In this document: piece after piece, positions 19,716-31,539 of the stretch
Position numbering within the stretch: position 1 is the stretch's first letter
Layout: each line of letters opens with the position of its first letter
Assembly (NCBI RefSeq): GCF_943734655.1
Contig: NC_071354.1
Location: 227,906,397-227,970,396 of the forward strand
DNA: 64,000 bases
Direction of reading: 5' to 3'
Source of the DNA: Sabethes cyaneus
Taxonomy: Eukaryota > Arthropoda > Insecta > Diptera > Culicidae
Program-made: the position numbers and the translations under genes
Notes under the pieces: generated by a model
Database searches by the model: none
Told to the model about the DNA's origin: nothing
What the model saw: only the letters and a program-made list of their open reading frames with translations

Positions 19716-20030
19716 TGACGTTAAGTGAAAAATCACTCAAATGCCAAGAGACAGCACTTTGTGCTTTGCTTGATATTGAAGGTGCTTTCGATAACACGTA
19801 CTTCGTTTCAATTATTACGGCTCTCTTTGAAAACGGAACCGACCGAAATACAATGACCTAGATTCAAGCAATACTTTCGAGTAGAGAAATCACAGCATCG
19901 TTGGGAGATACATCGGTCACGATGATCAAAGGATGTCCACAAAGTTTTCTCTCCCTTGATTTGGGCGCACTACTTCACAAGATATCGCAGCTTGATTATG
20001 CGAGTATTGCTTAGGACGTCGGCGTAGAAC
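19716..20030 (+). pseudogene. LINE reverse transcriptase fragment, R1/Loa-like style
   Basis: One frame reads ALCALLDIEGAFDNTYF (palm A with the catalytic aspartate present), then ILSSREITASLGDTSVT and MIKGCPQSFLSLDLGALLHK. The last block corresponds to the RGCPQGGVLSPLLW region, with the GGV lost. An in-frame TAG interrupts before the middle block. Endonuclease and FADD parts are missing. The DIEGAFDNT wording differs from the RTE-like copies, so a different clade is inferred. Confidence 0.8.
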
Positions 20031-20430
20031 TTATCAGGTATCAGCATCTTTGGCTCGAGCAGCACGTTCCTTACAATGAGATGGAAGATTTGTGCCTTGC
20101 CCATCTTGCCCGTGTCATCATTTACCTGATAAGGACGGGAAGGAAAATAGGAGGAATAGGAAGGGGTGGATGAAGGATTTGGACAAACACAAACACATAC
20201 ATACCGAGAGATTTTTGTACCCCCGAGGGGATACTGCAGTCCTTGGTAGTTAATTTATCAAGAGTACACCCCCTGGGGGGTATACTCATCTATTTATATA
20301 AGAGGCTTATATCTGTACCGAAAACCAGGTTTCTGACAGGGCATCATAAGAGGCTTATCGGTAACTAAAAACAGGTCCCTGACAGGACGTTATGCTTTCG
20401 TAGCAATGGGTTGTATTCTCAGTCACCTCA
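20031..20430. other. Spacer with two short direct repeats
   Basis: GTACCCCCGAGGGGATACT (about 20218) and GTACACCCCCTGGGGGGTATACT (about 20262; about 20 bp) are similar near-palindromes. CATAAGAGGCTTAT followed by AACAGGT..CTGACAGG-like sequence occurs twice, about 20295-20345 and 20342-20395. No gene is present. Confidence 0.45.
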
Positions 20431-21420
20431 CTGTTTGACTGCTGGACTGCTCGATTGCTCAACGGGTTGACTAGAATGCTCGACTGGACTGGTCGATTAG
20501 ACTGCTCGATTCAACTGCTTAATTGGACAGATAGACCTGACTGCTTGATTGAACAGCTCGAGTGAACTACGCGATTCGACTGGTTGACACATTTGCTTGA
20601 CTTACTACTCGACCCGATTGCTGGACTTAACTGCACGATTGAACTGCTCGACTGGACCGTTCGAGTCGACTTCTCGACTGGACAGCATGATTTATCTGCT
20701 CGACTAGACTGCTCGACTCAACTGTTCGATTCGACGCTCGAATCAATTGCTCGACTTGACTGCTCGAATGAACTGCTTGACTCAACTTCTCGATTGAACT
20801 ATTCGAATCGGCTGCTTAACTCAACTGCTCGACTAGACTACTCGATTTGATTTCTCGACTCAACTGACAGCTTGATTCAACAGCTCGACTAAACTGCTCG
20901 ACTACACTGCTCGACTTAGCCACTCAATCCGACTGTTCAACTGCTTAACTTCACTGTTTGATTGGACCGCTCGACTTAACTGCTCGATTCAACTGTTCGA
21001 CTTAACTGCTCGACTGAACCGCTTGACCTGACTGTTCGACTAGACTGCTCGAATAGACTACTCGATTCAACTGCTCGATTGGACTACTTGACTTAACTGC
21101 TTAGTTCAACTGCCCAACTGGATTGCTCGACTCAACTACTCGGCTGGGCTGCTTGACTGAACAGCTTGATTTAACTGCTCGATTAGACTGCTCGATTTGA
21201 CTGCTCGACTCAACTGCTTGACTTATGTTTAATTCGACAGCTCGACTTAACTGCTCAACTGGACTACTCGACTCAACTGTTCGACTTAACCGTTTGACCC
21301 GACTGCTTGACTAAACCATTCAATTCGACTCAAGTGCTCGACTAGACTATTCGATTCAACTGCTCGACTGGATTGGTCGATTTAACTGCTCGACCGGACT
21401 GCGGTACTGAACAGCTTAAC
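20431..21420 (+). repeat. 13-bp minisatellite, about 76 units
   Basis: Nearly every 13 bp repeats CTGCTCGACTNGA or a close variant (CTGCTTGACTCAA, CTGTTCGATTCGA, CTGCTCGAATGAA). The palindrome TCGA recurs in most units. Units vary by one to three bases and there are a few one-base length changes, so the array is old or homogenises poorly. A run of 88 open codons in it is a by-product of the 39-bp (three-unit) period. Its right edge meets a LINE fragment at about 21423. Confidence 0.95.
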
Positions 21421-21422
21421 AG

Positions 21423-21760
21423 TAGACATATAACCTATGGACATCATCAACGACGAGTTATACTGTGACAGCACAAATATCTCGAGTAGTCAACTCAGAG
21501 ATAAGGCATGCACTTATTGGCCTATGCAACAATATGCATGCCCTGGGCATCAAACGAGGATTTGTCATACCAGTTTTGCTGAAAACAGCAAAGTTCTGGT
21601 TTCCAATATCCGTCGAATGAAAGTACCCCTTGCGAAAATATGGCTCCTGAACCAATGCGATGGTGACAGAGCCATTAAAAAGTTTTTCGCATAAATACAA
21701 ATTTGCTGCCCGTTTGCGTTGAAGGTTTATTTGTGCAACTCTAACTACTTGACTAGCGGA
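21423..21760 (-). pseudogene. LINE endonuclease N-terminal fragment (R1/I-like)
   Basis: The minus strand encodes VVRVAQINLQRKRAANLYLC, TIALVQEPYFRKGY and ELTTRDICAVTV. The AQINLQ opening and the catalytic-Glu motif QEPY are the first two blocks of AP-type endonucleases in R1/Jockey/I-like LINEs. The frame stops after about 96 residues of this domain, and the sequence breaks into the 13-bp minisatellite. Upstream, to 22036, the open frame continues without a recognisable domain; a decayed ORF1 end is possible. Confidence 0.8.
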
Positions 21761-22253
21761 GTATATGCACAAACAATCTCCAACACAGATCAGACAGAAA
21801 ATTGTAAGCGAAGCCATTATTATTGGCCAGAACGCACTTGGCATTGGCACTTGACAGTTCCATAAGGGAAATGGGATAGGACTCCTATGTTGTTCCCACG
21901 AGACGCAAGGGACAACAAAGATCGACCGTACCAGAGCCCCGCATGGCACAGTAGGGTCAAGATGCCCAAAGCACTCCGTTCGCGACTGGCATGTTTTCAC
22001 CCTTCCAGCCATCCAGTTATCGGCACGGAGGTACACGGCTCCTGATTTGCCGACTCTTACGGTAGGGTCAGGTCCCGTGGCTCAATTTTTGTCTAAATGT
22101 ACAATTCGGCATCCGCCGTCAAAGGGCACTCTTTCTCTATGCTAATCCAGCAGAGAAAATAACTCTCCCTCGGGGTGCCCATTCCGCGCAACCATGCCCT
22201 CTGAAAACACGGCGAGAGTGTTTCACCTTCCCTGTCTATGAACGACAACCAAG

Positions 22254-22277
22254 GTTGCGCACCATAAGGTGCGCAAC
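22254..22277. other. 10-bp perfect hairpin
   Basis: GTTGCGCACC and GGTGCGCAAC pair around ATAA. It lies 36 bp left of the LTR element's target duplication. A weaker relative (GGTGCGCAAGGCACC) occurs near 32252 in similar surroundings, so it probably belongs to a dispersed element. Confidence 0.6.
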
Positions 22278-22317
22278 TTTGACTGCCGTACCCCAGCTGG
22301 TACCACGTGGAGGTAGG

Positions 22318-22597
22318 TGTGGGGATTGACTACTCATGGAACAGACTGTTACATTGCTTTATCCCAGCTTGAGAATATGCATCACGCAGCTTACTCTCTC
22401 GGTAGTAATACTCTGCGCTACCAACGCTACATAGAGCAAGAATGGTTCGGAGTGGTATCGTGTCGGCAATGATCGGTGTCTTCTCGATTGTGGCCGCGCG
22501 CTGATAATGCGGGTCGCTAACCTCAGTCAGTCGTTTGCAGCCAGTTGAATAAACGTGTCTTGGTCAACTATGTGTAGCAAGCTTCAAGCTTTGCACA
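22318..22597 (+). repeat. 5' LTR of the coding-free element
   Basis: This long LTR form of about 280 bp contains about 94 bp (about 22402-22494) absent from the 3' copy. AATAAA in GTTGAATAAACG (about 22548) can serve as the poly(A) signal. The exact inner end is uncertain by a few bases (GCA or CACA before the primer-binding site). Confidence 0.85.
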
Positions 22598-22598
22598 A

Positions 22599-22616
22599 TG
22601 GCGACCGTGACAGGAC
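22599..22616 (+). promoter_or_regulatory. Primer-binding site, tRNA-Arg
   Basis: TGGCGACCGTGACAGGAC is complementary to the 3' end of insect tRNA-Arg(UCG), recalled from general knowledge. It is the primer type used by mdg1/412-like Gypsy and by some BEL elements. It begins one or two bases after the LTR. Confidence 0.8.
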
Positions 22617-24327
22617 CGTTTTCTGCTTTTACAGAATGCTAGAATATGTATGAAAGCATTGTTCGGTAAAGTGAAAAAGTGAGTGCGCGAAAATGTATTG
22701 CTTTGAGGATGATTCTTCCGGTTTTTTTCGATATTGGTAGTTTTTCATTCGTAATAAGTACGTACTTTTACGCCATCTTGTAATAAGTGAAGAGTGATGT
22801 GTGACGGCCAGAGTGATCGCAAAGAAAAACGCTTGCTAACCTTTGTCATTCTCTGGACTGCGCTGTGAGTAAACGGCAACAGGAGTGCAAAAGTATTTTG
22901 TTTATCGCCGACAATAGCTGCTTATTGTTTTTCGCCGTCGCAGAGAGATAGCAGAAGAAAAAAGTGCTGATCTCCCGCTGATCTTCATCAAAAAAAATTT
23001 CGCACAGCATGTGTTGTCGATTTTCTAATTTTGTGTCATAGCGCATCTAGTCAAGCATCTTGAGACGTTGTGAAAGGTAAGGTGCGTTTTATGTTTTCCT
23101 TGTACAGTTGGATCTCGAATTTGGCAACAAATGTGTGTCGCCTGTGTTGCCAAAGTCGAAACCGTGCCAAGATCGAGACCCTTTATTGATTTGATTTGGA
23201 ACGACCCTGACGTGAAACGTGGTCCAAGGTCAGTAGAAGTATTACCTTTCGAAATTTCTACGATTGCGGACTTTTTTTTAAAGGCATTGCTGTTTAGGCA
23301 CATTTTTGGAAGTGAAATCTGTCAAAGTTGGTCCGTGCCAAGATCTAAATACCACGGTGTGCTATCCAAAAGCAAAAGTGAGGAACGAATGTTGCATTTT
23401 TTCATGGTGTAAGGCGTTTGCAGATTGCGTATGTTTTGAGGAGTCGTTTGGCAGGAATTGTGACAGCCGTGTATAAAATATAAGGTCTGGCAAGTGCAAG
23501 ATTTGTGTAATAATTAAATCATGTCATTTAAAACAGAAATCAAACGTTGCTCTTAAAAATATTGTGCGATGGTGTGTTTCAAATTCATTTTATTGTTCGC
23601 GTTAGTGATGCGGCATTTAAAACAAAATAAAAATTGTGACTATTTCCAGTATTAGTGGACAGCTATTCTTGATCAGAGATTGATCTTTTCCAGGAAAAAT
23701 GATTTATGGCGTTAACGAATGAAAAAATTATGTATGCCTAACAAATATCTTGCGTGTTTGTGGCAAGAGCTCTACTGCGTTGCGACGCTTGAAAAAGCCC
23801 TCCTGTAACGGAGGTGATTATGCGCTCAGGAGATAACCACGATTTGAGAATTTTTTTTTGCAAACTGTAATATAATCTTTGTAGATTATTTTAAGACGGT
23901 GCTTGTATGTGCACATAGAAAATATATGAGTTTCTTTTCGTGTTAGTGACTAGCAACTAGTGGACGGATAAATATAAAACATGACGTAAGCATTTTGATC
24001 GGCGATATAAGAATCTGGACCTAAAAAAACCCAAGAGAACGTTTTTAACTTAAATAACTGCATTAATGTGTTGAATCTTTTTTAATAGTGGAATAATTTT
24101 TAGAGTATTTCTTTGTCGAATTATACCATTATGATAGAACGGATAAGACCTTGAACATGAGTGAGTGAACTTGCGGAGTGTAATTATATTTTATTATGTT
24201 ATAAGTCTGTTTTACAATGCAGCTTGATTGTTACTTTGCGTTTTTTTGTTTATATTAATGAAAGACTCAATTCACATGGCCAATTTATTGTTGATAGAGA
24301 AAAATACCACATTTGAATAAGAAGATT

Positions 24328-25215
24328 CAATACGACCAAACATTGATGAAGTGGTACGGTATGATCACAGTTCAATGAAATTATATGATTTGGCACGGCC
24401 CTTGATAAATCATGTGATTCGGCAAGATCATTGTTGGACGAATTATATGAGTCATGTCGACCAGTAATAACACAAATAATTCGATAAGACCATTGTTGCA
24501 AGAAGTATATGGTTCGGTATGACCATAGATGAAGAGAATATGGTTCGGTACGACCAAATAATAAAAATGAATCGGTACGATCATTGTTGCATAGCGAATA
24601 TGGTTCGGAACGACCATAGATGAAGAGAATGGTTCGGTATGACCATAGATGAAGAGAATGGTTCGGTACGACCATTGTTGCATAGAGAATATGGTTCGGT
24701 ACGACCATAGATGAAGAGAATGGTTCGGTACGATCATAGATGAAGAGAATATGGTTCGGTACGACCATAGATGAAGAGAATGGTTCGGTACGATCATAGA
24801 TGAAGAGAATGGTTCGGTACGATCATTGTTGCATAGCGAATATGGTACGGTACGACCATAGATGAAGAGAATGGTTCAGTACGACCATTGTTGCACAGAG
24901 AATATGGTTCGGTACGACCATAGATGAAGAGAATGGTTCGGTACGACCATTGACAAGAAAAATGAATCGGTACGTTCACTGTTGCACAAAGAATATGGTT
25001 CGGTACGACCATAGATGAAGACAATGGTTCGGTACGACCATAGATGAAGAGAATGGTTCGGTACGACCATAGATAGGAGAAGTGATTCGGTACGATTATT
25101 GTTGCATGAAGTATATGGTTCGGTACTACCATTGGTAAATAGAGTAGAGTAGTTCTGTATGATCACTGTCGGAAGGATGTTCAGTATGACCGTCATTTAA
25201 TAAAATGGTTCCGGG
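24328..25215 (+). repeat. Tandem array of about 30-bp hairpin units in the LTR element
   Basis: The core ATGGTTCGGTACGACCAT recurs about every 29-31 bp, alternating between two linkers, AGATGAAGAGA and TGTTGCATAGAGA. About 30 units are present, clearest at 24505-25130 and decayed towards both ends. In plus-sense RNA the core can fold as AUGGUU-loop-GACCAU, with one G-U pair that would be an A-C mismatch on the other strand. Minus-strand frames give the repeating peptide SYRTILFIYG and VVPNH, which is taken as a shadow. Confidence 0.93.
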
Positions 25216-25924
25216 TTATGTACATAATGAGTCATACTGGTTTAAGCTGTTTTGGATTATATTGCACTCTGAAATTTGCCATGTACTTAGGTGCTATTTA
25301 TAATCGAGAGCATACAGCTATTTTGTCCCCATTGACATTAAAATGTTTAATATGCTAAAAAGCATATCTATACGGGTTATCATTAAAGTCGAGGCTAACT
25401 GGGATATGGAACAAAGACACTTAGAGGAAAAAACTATAATGTCAAGTGAGAGCAAAAACAGAGTTCGATGAATCTCACTAGGAAAATTTCATAGCATCGT
25501 CTTAGCAAAATGCTCAGACAGACGATTCCATGGGTTGGAAAGGCGTAGCAAAGCGTGTAGACTAAAATTTGCTTGACAATCGATCATACGATCTATAAAA
25601 AAAGAATAGTTTTTGTTTGCATTACCGGAAGCATTACATTTGCGATTAGTAAAAAAGGATTAATTTCTGCCGCAAAGCTCCGGCCCGGCATCTGGGCTTG
25701 ACTGGGCTACTCAATTTTGACACAAAATTCAATATATATCTACGTATATATTCTTTGATTGATACAACAGCACAGCATGAAGTGTTCGTGCATCTCAAAC
25801 AAGGCGTGCAAGACGTGAACGTATGACTATGACGGTAAATTTATTGGGAACGCGATCACTACTTTCGGAATTTAAAAACTTTTTTTTGATATAGATTGTT
25901 TTTTTTTTTCATGTTCTATCTTGT

Positions 25925-25938
25925 AAGAAGAGGAGAGA
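25925..25938 (+). promoter_or_regulatory. Polypurine tract
   Basis: AAGAAGAGGAGAGA is immediately followed by the TGTGGGG start of the 3' LTR. This is the usual plus-strand primer position of an LTR element. Confidence 0.85.
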
Positions 25939-26124
25939 TGTGGGGATTGACTACTCATGGAACAGACTGTTACATTGCTTTATCCCAGCTTAAGAACATG
26001 CATCGCGTAGCTTACGCCGATCGCCGCGCGCTGATAATGCGGGTCGCTAACCTCAGTCAGTCGTTTGCAGCCAGTTGAATAAACGTTTCTTGGGCAACTA
26101 TGTGTAGCAAGCTTCAAGCTTGCT
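25939..26124 (+). repeat. 3' LTR of the coding-free element
   Basis: This is a short LTR form of about 186 bp, ending ...AGCTTCAAGCTTGCT just before the GTAGG duplication. It lacks the 94-bp block of the 5' LTR. AATAAA is retained at about 26088. Confidence 0.85.
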
Positions 26125-26129
26125 GTAGG

Positions 26130-26474
26130 GACTAAGAGTTTGTTTGCACAGTAGGGATAAGAGTTAGTAAACAAAGGAGATATATTTGCACATGTTCACT
26201 CATTTGCCAGTTTAAAATTGAACGTCGACGGTGTACGTTACCATTGCATGTAAGATAACTTCAGTCAGCCAACCTTTGACCATGCGATTAACTTTCAACA
26301 ATAACCCAGTCAAATTTCGGCAACGCAGAACTTACCAACCACCGACATCCCGTGAACGCCTTGAATGCACTTCAGCATGTTATAGCCACTTCCGTAAAAA
26401 AACACTACAAGAATGCACCATACCATTGCCAACAAAATTCTGCACCGTCTCACCAGACGAAAGCTACATAGGTT
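26130..26474. other. No recognisable gene
   Basis: An 83-codon plus-strand frame (26231-26482) shows no family motif. It may be a decayed upstream part of the transposase remnant that follows. Confidence 0.4.
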
Positions 26475-26735
26475 TGGTGTGAGGACAATTTTCCGGATTT
26501 TATTTCTTTGAAAGTGTGACCTGCCTCTTCGCCTGATTTGAATCCCCTCGACTGCTATGCATGGGATTACAGGCCTGGCAAACTAGGGAGCACCAATGGA
26601 TTGACAGTGGATACCTTCAAGCAACGTTCGAAGAAGATTTGGTTTATAACGCGTCAGGATATCGTGCGGGCCAGCTGTAACGCTTCGCAACAACGATTGC
26701 GACTGATAAGGCCATTGCAAATTTGGCAATAAAAT
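26475..26735 (+). pseudogene. Tc1/mariner transposase C-terminal remnant
   Basis: The frame reads WCEDNFPDFISLKV, a TGA where tryptophan is expected, then PASSPDLNPLDCYAWDY. SPDLNPLD is the block carrying the last catalytic acidic residue of mariner/IS630-type transposases. It continues VDTFKQRSKKIW...RQDIVRASCNASQQRLRLI, typical of the mariner C-terminus. The DNA-binding domain and first two catalytic aspartates are absent. There are no terminal repeats nearby. Confidence 0.85.
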
Positions 26736-29700
26736 CAATTGTCTGTGGACTTTACTGCTTCTAGCACGAAACTAAAGTGGAAGTTCGAACAGTGTAATCT
26801 GCAAAAAAAATCAAACTTGTCAAATTACTCGGAGACAGACTAGGAATTCTATTCAGAACAAATTTGATCAGAATATAGAACCAAGGCTATTATTTTGACT
26901 GATATGTATTTTGTCTCCGACTTGCATCATCAAATTTCATACAAGCATGGATTATAATGAAAATATAAGTAAATTTTCTCACATAAGTATTTAAACCGAA
27001 TATTAACCACGTGCTGCAGTGTACCCTATCTTAGGTAAGCCTATGATTAGAACCTACATTTCGAAGAAAAACATAATACTTATCACTTTTTTTCTGTTTC
27101 AAGAATTCTGTCTCATTCTGTGATGTTGTTGATCAAGCGCAAAACTTCCTGACGCCCGAGGCAGGAACAACAATTTTTCACCAACCAAACGTGGAGCCAC
27201 AATTGTTCAAGTTAAACATAACTAAACAAGGGTCACATGCTGTCTCCAGTTGATCTTCAACCACTCGACAATCCCATCAAAATTTGTTGTGCCAAACCGC
27301 GATGGATTTATCACACCTTGACATAATTTGCTATCCACTCCTTCTATAAGTATCAATTTTGCAAAGCCAAAAGCTTACCAACAATAGCAAATTGTGTTCA
27401 AGTACATACCATTTTTTCATTCAACTGGAAAGTGCCACGAAGACAAATCACAGAATCACGGCGGTGCTTTGCTACTGTCTGTATTCTTTCTAACTTTGCT
27501 CCTCCATTGATTGAAAAATGGATATTTTCTTCCAGGTAGGAAATCTTTGTTGGAGCACCTCTTTCAATTGAATTTCTGGCACACATTTCCATTCATCCGG
27601 TCGAGGATCAATGTGAAATTCGATTCGAGAGTGGGAGAAGTTGGCATTTTGCTTCACCTTCGAGCGCTTTATCTTTTATTTGGGCTGGTCAAATATTGAT
27701 GGGATGGAAAAACAGAGAGAGAGACAGGGTTTATAGGTTAGCATCAATAATAAATCAGAAAATGATTTGAATTTTACGAAAGTGTTTCGCCTTAAAAGGC
27801 GCGAAATTGGTTTTTCTTTCGACATTTTTTATTATTTTGATTATTTTTTTTGTTCACCAACTCAGTTCCAAATCAGTTCGTCTACTTCCCAGATACATAA
27901 ACTTCGCGGGGAATTTTGAATTCGTTAGAAATTTCATCAACACCGTTGATATTTTTCGAGATTTAACGACAATGAGGAGATTAAATTTTCCATTCAACTG
28001 CACTTCCAAGAAAACCATGTGATACAAAAATTGTTATCTTGAGTGTGTGCTTGGCAGATGCGGTAAAACCAAATGTCAAAGATTACAAACCAGCTGAAAA
28101 TCTGTATCACTTTTTCAAGCTTACAGGCGAATGGCATAATCCGGTTACCGCCTCAAACATACTTTTTTCGTCACGTTTATCCCTCCAGCGAATCCGACCA
28201 CTGCTGGCACCGGTGGTGCGGTAGAAATACGAAGCATCGCATCGGCCCTGTATGCCGGTATCCAATCCGTGACGATGAATGTTGGGTGAAGCTCAAGCTG
28301 AATAATTCATTATTTCGCCTGCCGGCTGCTGATGCCGCCAGCAAGCGAAGGGTTAAATCCCTAGGCAGCGAAAACCATCATGCAAATTGTATTAAAACGC
28401 CGTCAACGAGTTTCGGTCCATTATCGAAACCCTATGAGACCCGGAACACAATCAGTCCGAATTTCAAAAGTGAAGATTTACTTATCATAAAGCAACAATG
28501 TTGCTCATCCCATTTTGTTAGTTTAATTACCTCAATTGAACTTCCGTCATTTTAGCTTATCTTCGTTTCTCGTAGTCGACAATTTACTGTGTCGACACGA
28601 AACTATTATATCTGAGCATCTACACTATCATAATTACACGTTGTCATTGTCGCTCTATCACCTGCTATAAAGTGTAATGTTTACTAAACAACCTGCGTAG
28701 TACTATAGATACAAACCCGCACGTAAGTGAACAGTTTTGATTTCAGTTCAAAGCTGGACGTGACCATTTACTGTTACAACTCTTCCATCTATCGGGGAAA
28801 AAAGCAATAATTCAATCAATCGACCATGCGTCATTATCGCTAACGTTGCGCTGCGTTCAATTAAGACCTGCCGCGATAAAATTGTTTTAGAGTTGGCTGG
28901 CAAAGATGGGTGAACGGATGGATGGATGGATGGTACGAAGTGTTGTTAATGGACCCCCACCCGATCTACGGCGTTGTACGGAATAATGAAGAAAAATATT
29001 TTCATTGGCACCGAGCGAACGAGCGATGATGCTCGGTCGTGCCGTTTCTGCGAAAAAGGGGTCAACAGTTTTCTCTACTGGATCGGACATTTGTCGTGCT
29101 GCGAGCCAAATAGTACATATTGCTTCTCGCATCTAGTTATTAGTTAACGAAACAAATTGCTCGACCGAGGACGATTAGTCGGAATCCATGAATGGGTGGT
29201 TATGAAGGAAATTACCATCAGCCGGATACCAACAACCGGATGACAGTTCAGCGATGTCAGCAGTCACATTGGAACTTACTAAAACTTTGCTTCTTTCTGC
29301 GGAAATATTCCTGCTGGGCATGGCCAGCCGAATCAGAGCAGCCACAAATTCACAATCCGTGTTATCTGCCGAGGATTCTATTCGTATCTAGTTAAGAAAC
29401 ATTTCACAAACAGTGTGGGAGCCATTTTCTGGCGAAGAAAATGAAGGATGAATACCAAGCATCCAATTGACCGGCTGAGCAAGAGGCCGCTACATTTAAC
29501 ACGAAATGCGATCGATATGGAAATTTAAAACAAGGAGCTTTTCTTTTCGGCAGAATGGCATTAGAGAATTGCTGAAAGTGTAAATACAAGAGATTTGAAA
29601 TGGGTAAAACAAATTTACAGATAAAAAAATTTGAGTTGTTTAAAATTGTAAAGGTATGGACCATAAGGTACCAAGATTCAATGAATCTTTGAACACAGTC

Positions 29701-30049
29701 TTCTGTGTTCCCCGACAATACTCGGGAAATTTATCTTTTAAAGCATCGTACTACAAATTGGTGTTAAAAAACTCTCACACTCTTTTGGTCTGCGCCCAAG
29801 TGTTTTGACAATTAAACTATCACCACAGGACACCCTATATTAGATAGTTTGAAATCTAGTTTTTGTCCCTCCAGTCTAAGTCATTCGTATGCACACAGAA
29901 TCAGAGTCCCACTTACCAATTAAACTACACAATATATTTTTGGCCTCTTATCGCAGTTTCATCCAGTCTACCATTCTTTTCACCAAACGCTCCTCCACTT
30001 CAATAAAATAGTTTACGTTGGACCGTGACAGTCAGAGAAAAGTAAAACG
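26736..30049. other. No gene that I can support
   Basis: The longest frame, 160 codons at 28073-28555 plus, overlaps another frame and has no recognisable domain. There are short simple repeats (GAGAGA near 27715, GGATGGATGGATG near 28920) but no transposon boundary that I could define. Confidence 0.4.
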
Positions 30050-30300
30050 GAAAAAACTGACACAAAAATAGAAAATTTTACAAAAGTGATATAAGAATAA
30101 CCTCATTTACGGCACAAAAATAACATAAAAATAAGAAAAAAAAGTTCAAATAAGATACAAAAATGAAAAATTTTCAAAAATAATATAATTCAAAAACAAG
30201 GCAAGAATGAAACAAAAAAATAAAGACTCAAGTAAAAACCCAATAAAATACACAAAAATAATAAACTGAGACCAAAATAAAAAATGTTAGGGTAAGAACG
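30050..30300 (+). repeat. Degenerate A-rich array
   Basis: Irregular units such as ACAAAAATAACAT and ACAAAAATGA repeat every 9-12 bp. The same style recurs at 31540-32530 and 36880-37140 and, reverse-complemented, at 15405-15545. Confidence 0.7.
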
Positions 30301-31539
30301 AGTTAAGCAGTGTCACCTGTTTTAATCAGTTGAAAATAAATGAGCCAAATATGCACTCTTTTATTCATATTTTCAAAAACTTTTGACTCATCATGAATCA
30401 CTTAACCATAGTTTTAATTTTCACGAACGCAATATACTGTGTTTCCGACAGGAAAACGTACATTTTTCAGCTGCTGAAAACAATCGCCGTCTCGCTACTA
30501 AGCAATTCATCACATTTTTCAACACTGATTTCAGTGATTCCAAAAATCAAGCACTTAACATTCACATACCAAATTATTCAATACAGTTTTTTCTATAATC
30601 TAAAGTTTTGTTATCTGCCGAAAATCTTATCATTTTATAACAAAACTGAAAATAAATTCGGAATTGAAGGGACCTTTTCAGCAGTAGCAGCAACGGCAGT
30701 GAAATTCGTAAACTATCTTGTTGCCAAAAGACTGATTCGATTCTGGAAATAACAATTATAGGTTTGAAAATAACTGAAACCTTTAATGGTGAAAACGTGG
30801 TTCAATACTTTCACGAGAAATGTATGTTCATAATAAATTCTTCTTTATTAAAAACAACAGAAAAGACAGCTTTTTCAATAATTTTCGACGATTTTCTCAT
30901 TTAATGAAGCAACGATGTGTTTCAATGTTATTTGTTTTGACAACACTGTTTTGTAGTCAGACCGTGTGCGCTGCTATATTTGCCTCTTCTGTTTTCCCAC
31001 CATCCTTATGAACAGCGAGCTAGACGTCAAACTCGCAGTTTCCCATAAGAACACTGGAGAATAAAAGAGACGACGAATACCGTTTACCGAACGGTGCGGT
31101 GAGTATGTGCCCCGATAAACAATTTAGATAGATGACATTTTACGCATCTACCGATCAAAGATATCAAATCTATTAATGCAGATGCCGATTAGTAGGTCGC
31201 GAACTTACTAAATATGGGGAAAAGTTCGAGGGATTTTTTATGGGGGCATATAAAAATTTGGATTTCCGGACTGCTTAAAAAAGCACCTTCAGGGTGAGAA
31301 TATGTTCGGTCTGATCAAAATTAGTTCTATCGCTCCAACCTTTAAAGCAAAAAATCAAAAGTTTAGCTCAATAGTAGTGTCTTCCGGTGGTAGCAGCTTG
31401 AAGAACTAAGGGTAGCAAGAAGATTGGTATGCTGATATCCCCCACTTAGCCAACCCATCGCTTGTAATAAGGTAAAACAATCAGTGACCCGCTTAGACTG
31501 CTTAAAACCGGTTCTTTACCCTACAAACATAACAGGAAA
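30301..31539. other. No recognisable gene
   Basis: Two overlapping plus-strand frames at 30383-30752 and one at 30820-31011 show no family motif. AT content is high. Confidence 0.4.

Larger units (their letters stand above)
22318..26124 (+). mobile_element. Coding-free LTR retrotransposon (LARD-like), full-length
   Basis: This is a complete LTR element of about 3.8 kb with every cis signal and no gag-pol. Both LTRs start TGTGGGGATTGAC, and the flanks are GTAGG (22313-22317) and GTAGG (26125-26129). A primer-binding site (22599-22616) and a 14-nt polypurine tract (25925-25938) touch the inner LTR edges in the right order for plus-strand transcription. The interior has no long frame with any retroviral motif on the plus strand. 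The long minus-strand frames at 24250-25196 only translate a tandem array. 22617-24327 and 25216-25924 are non-coding and unassigned. The LTRs differ at about six of 180 aligned bases plus a 94-bp indel, so the insertion is not recent. It must have relied on another element's proteins. Confidence 0.85.

Noticed and set aside
20584..20850. 88-codon frame rich in LLDST/RLDCS
   Set aside because: It is a by-product of the 13-bp minisatellite (39-bp period).
24250..25196. Several minus-strand frames of 106-172 codons with VVPNH/SYRTI repeats
   Set aside because: They overlap each other in different frames and only reflect the 30-bp tandem unit.
28073..28555. 160-codon plus-strand frame
   Set aside because: No family signature, an overlapping frame on the same strand, and no splice context that would support an exon.
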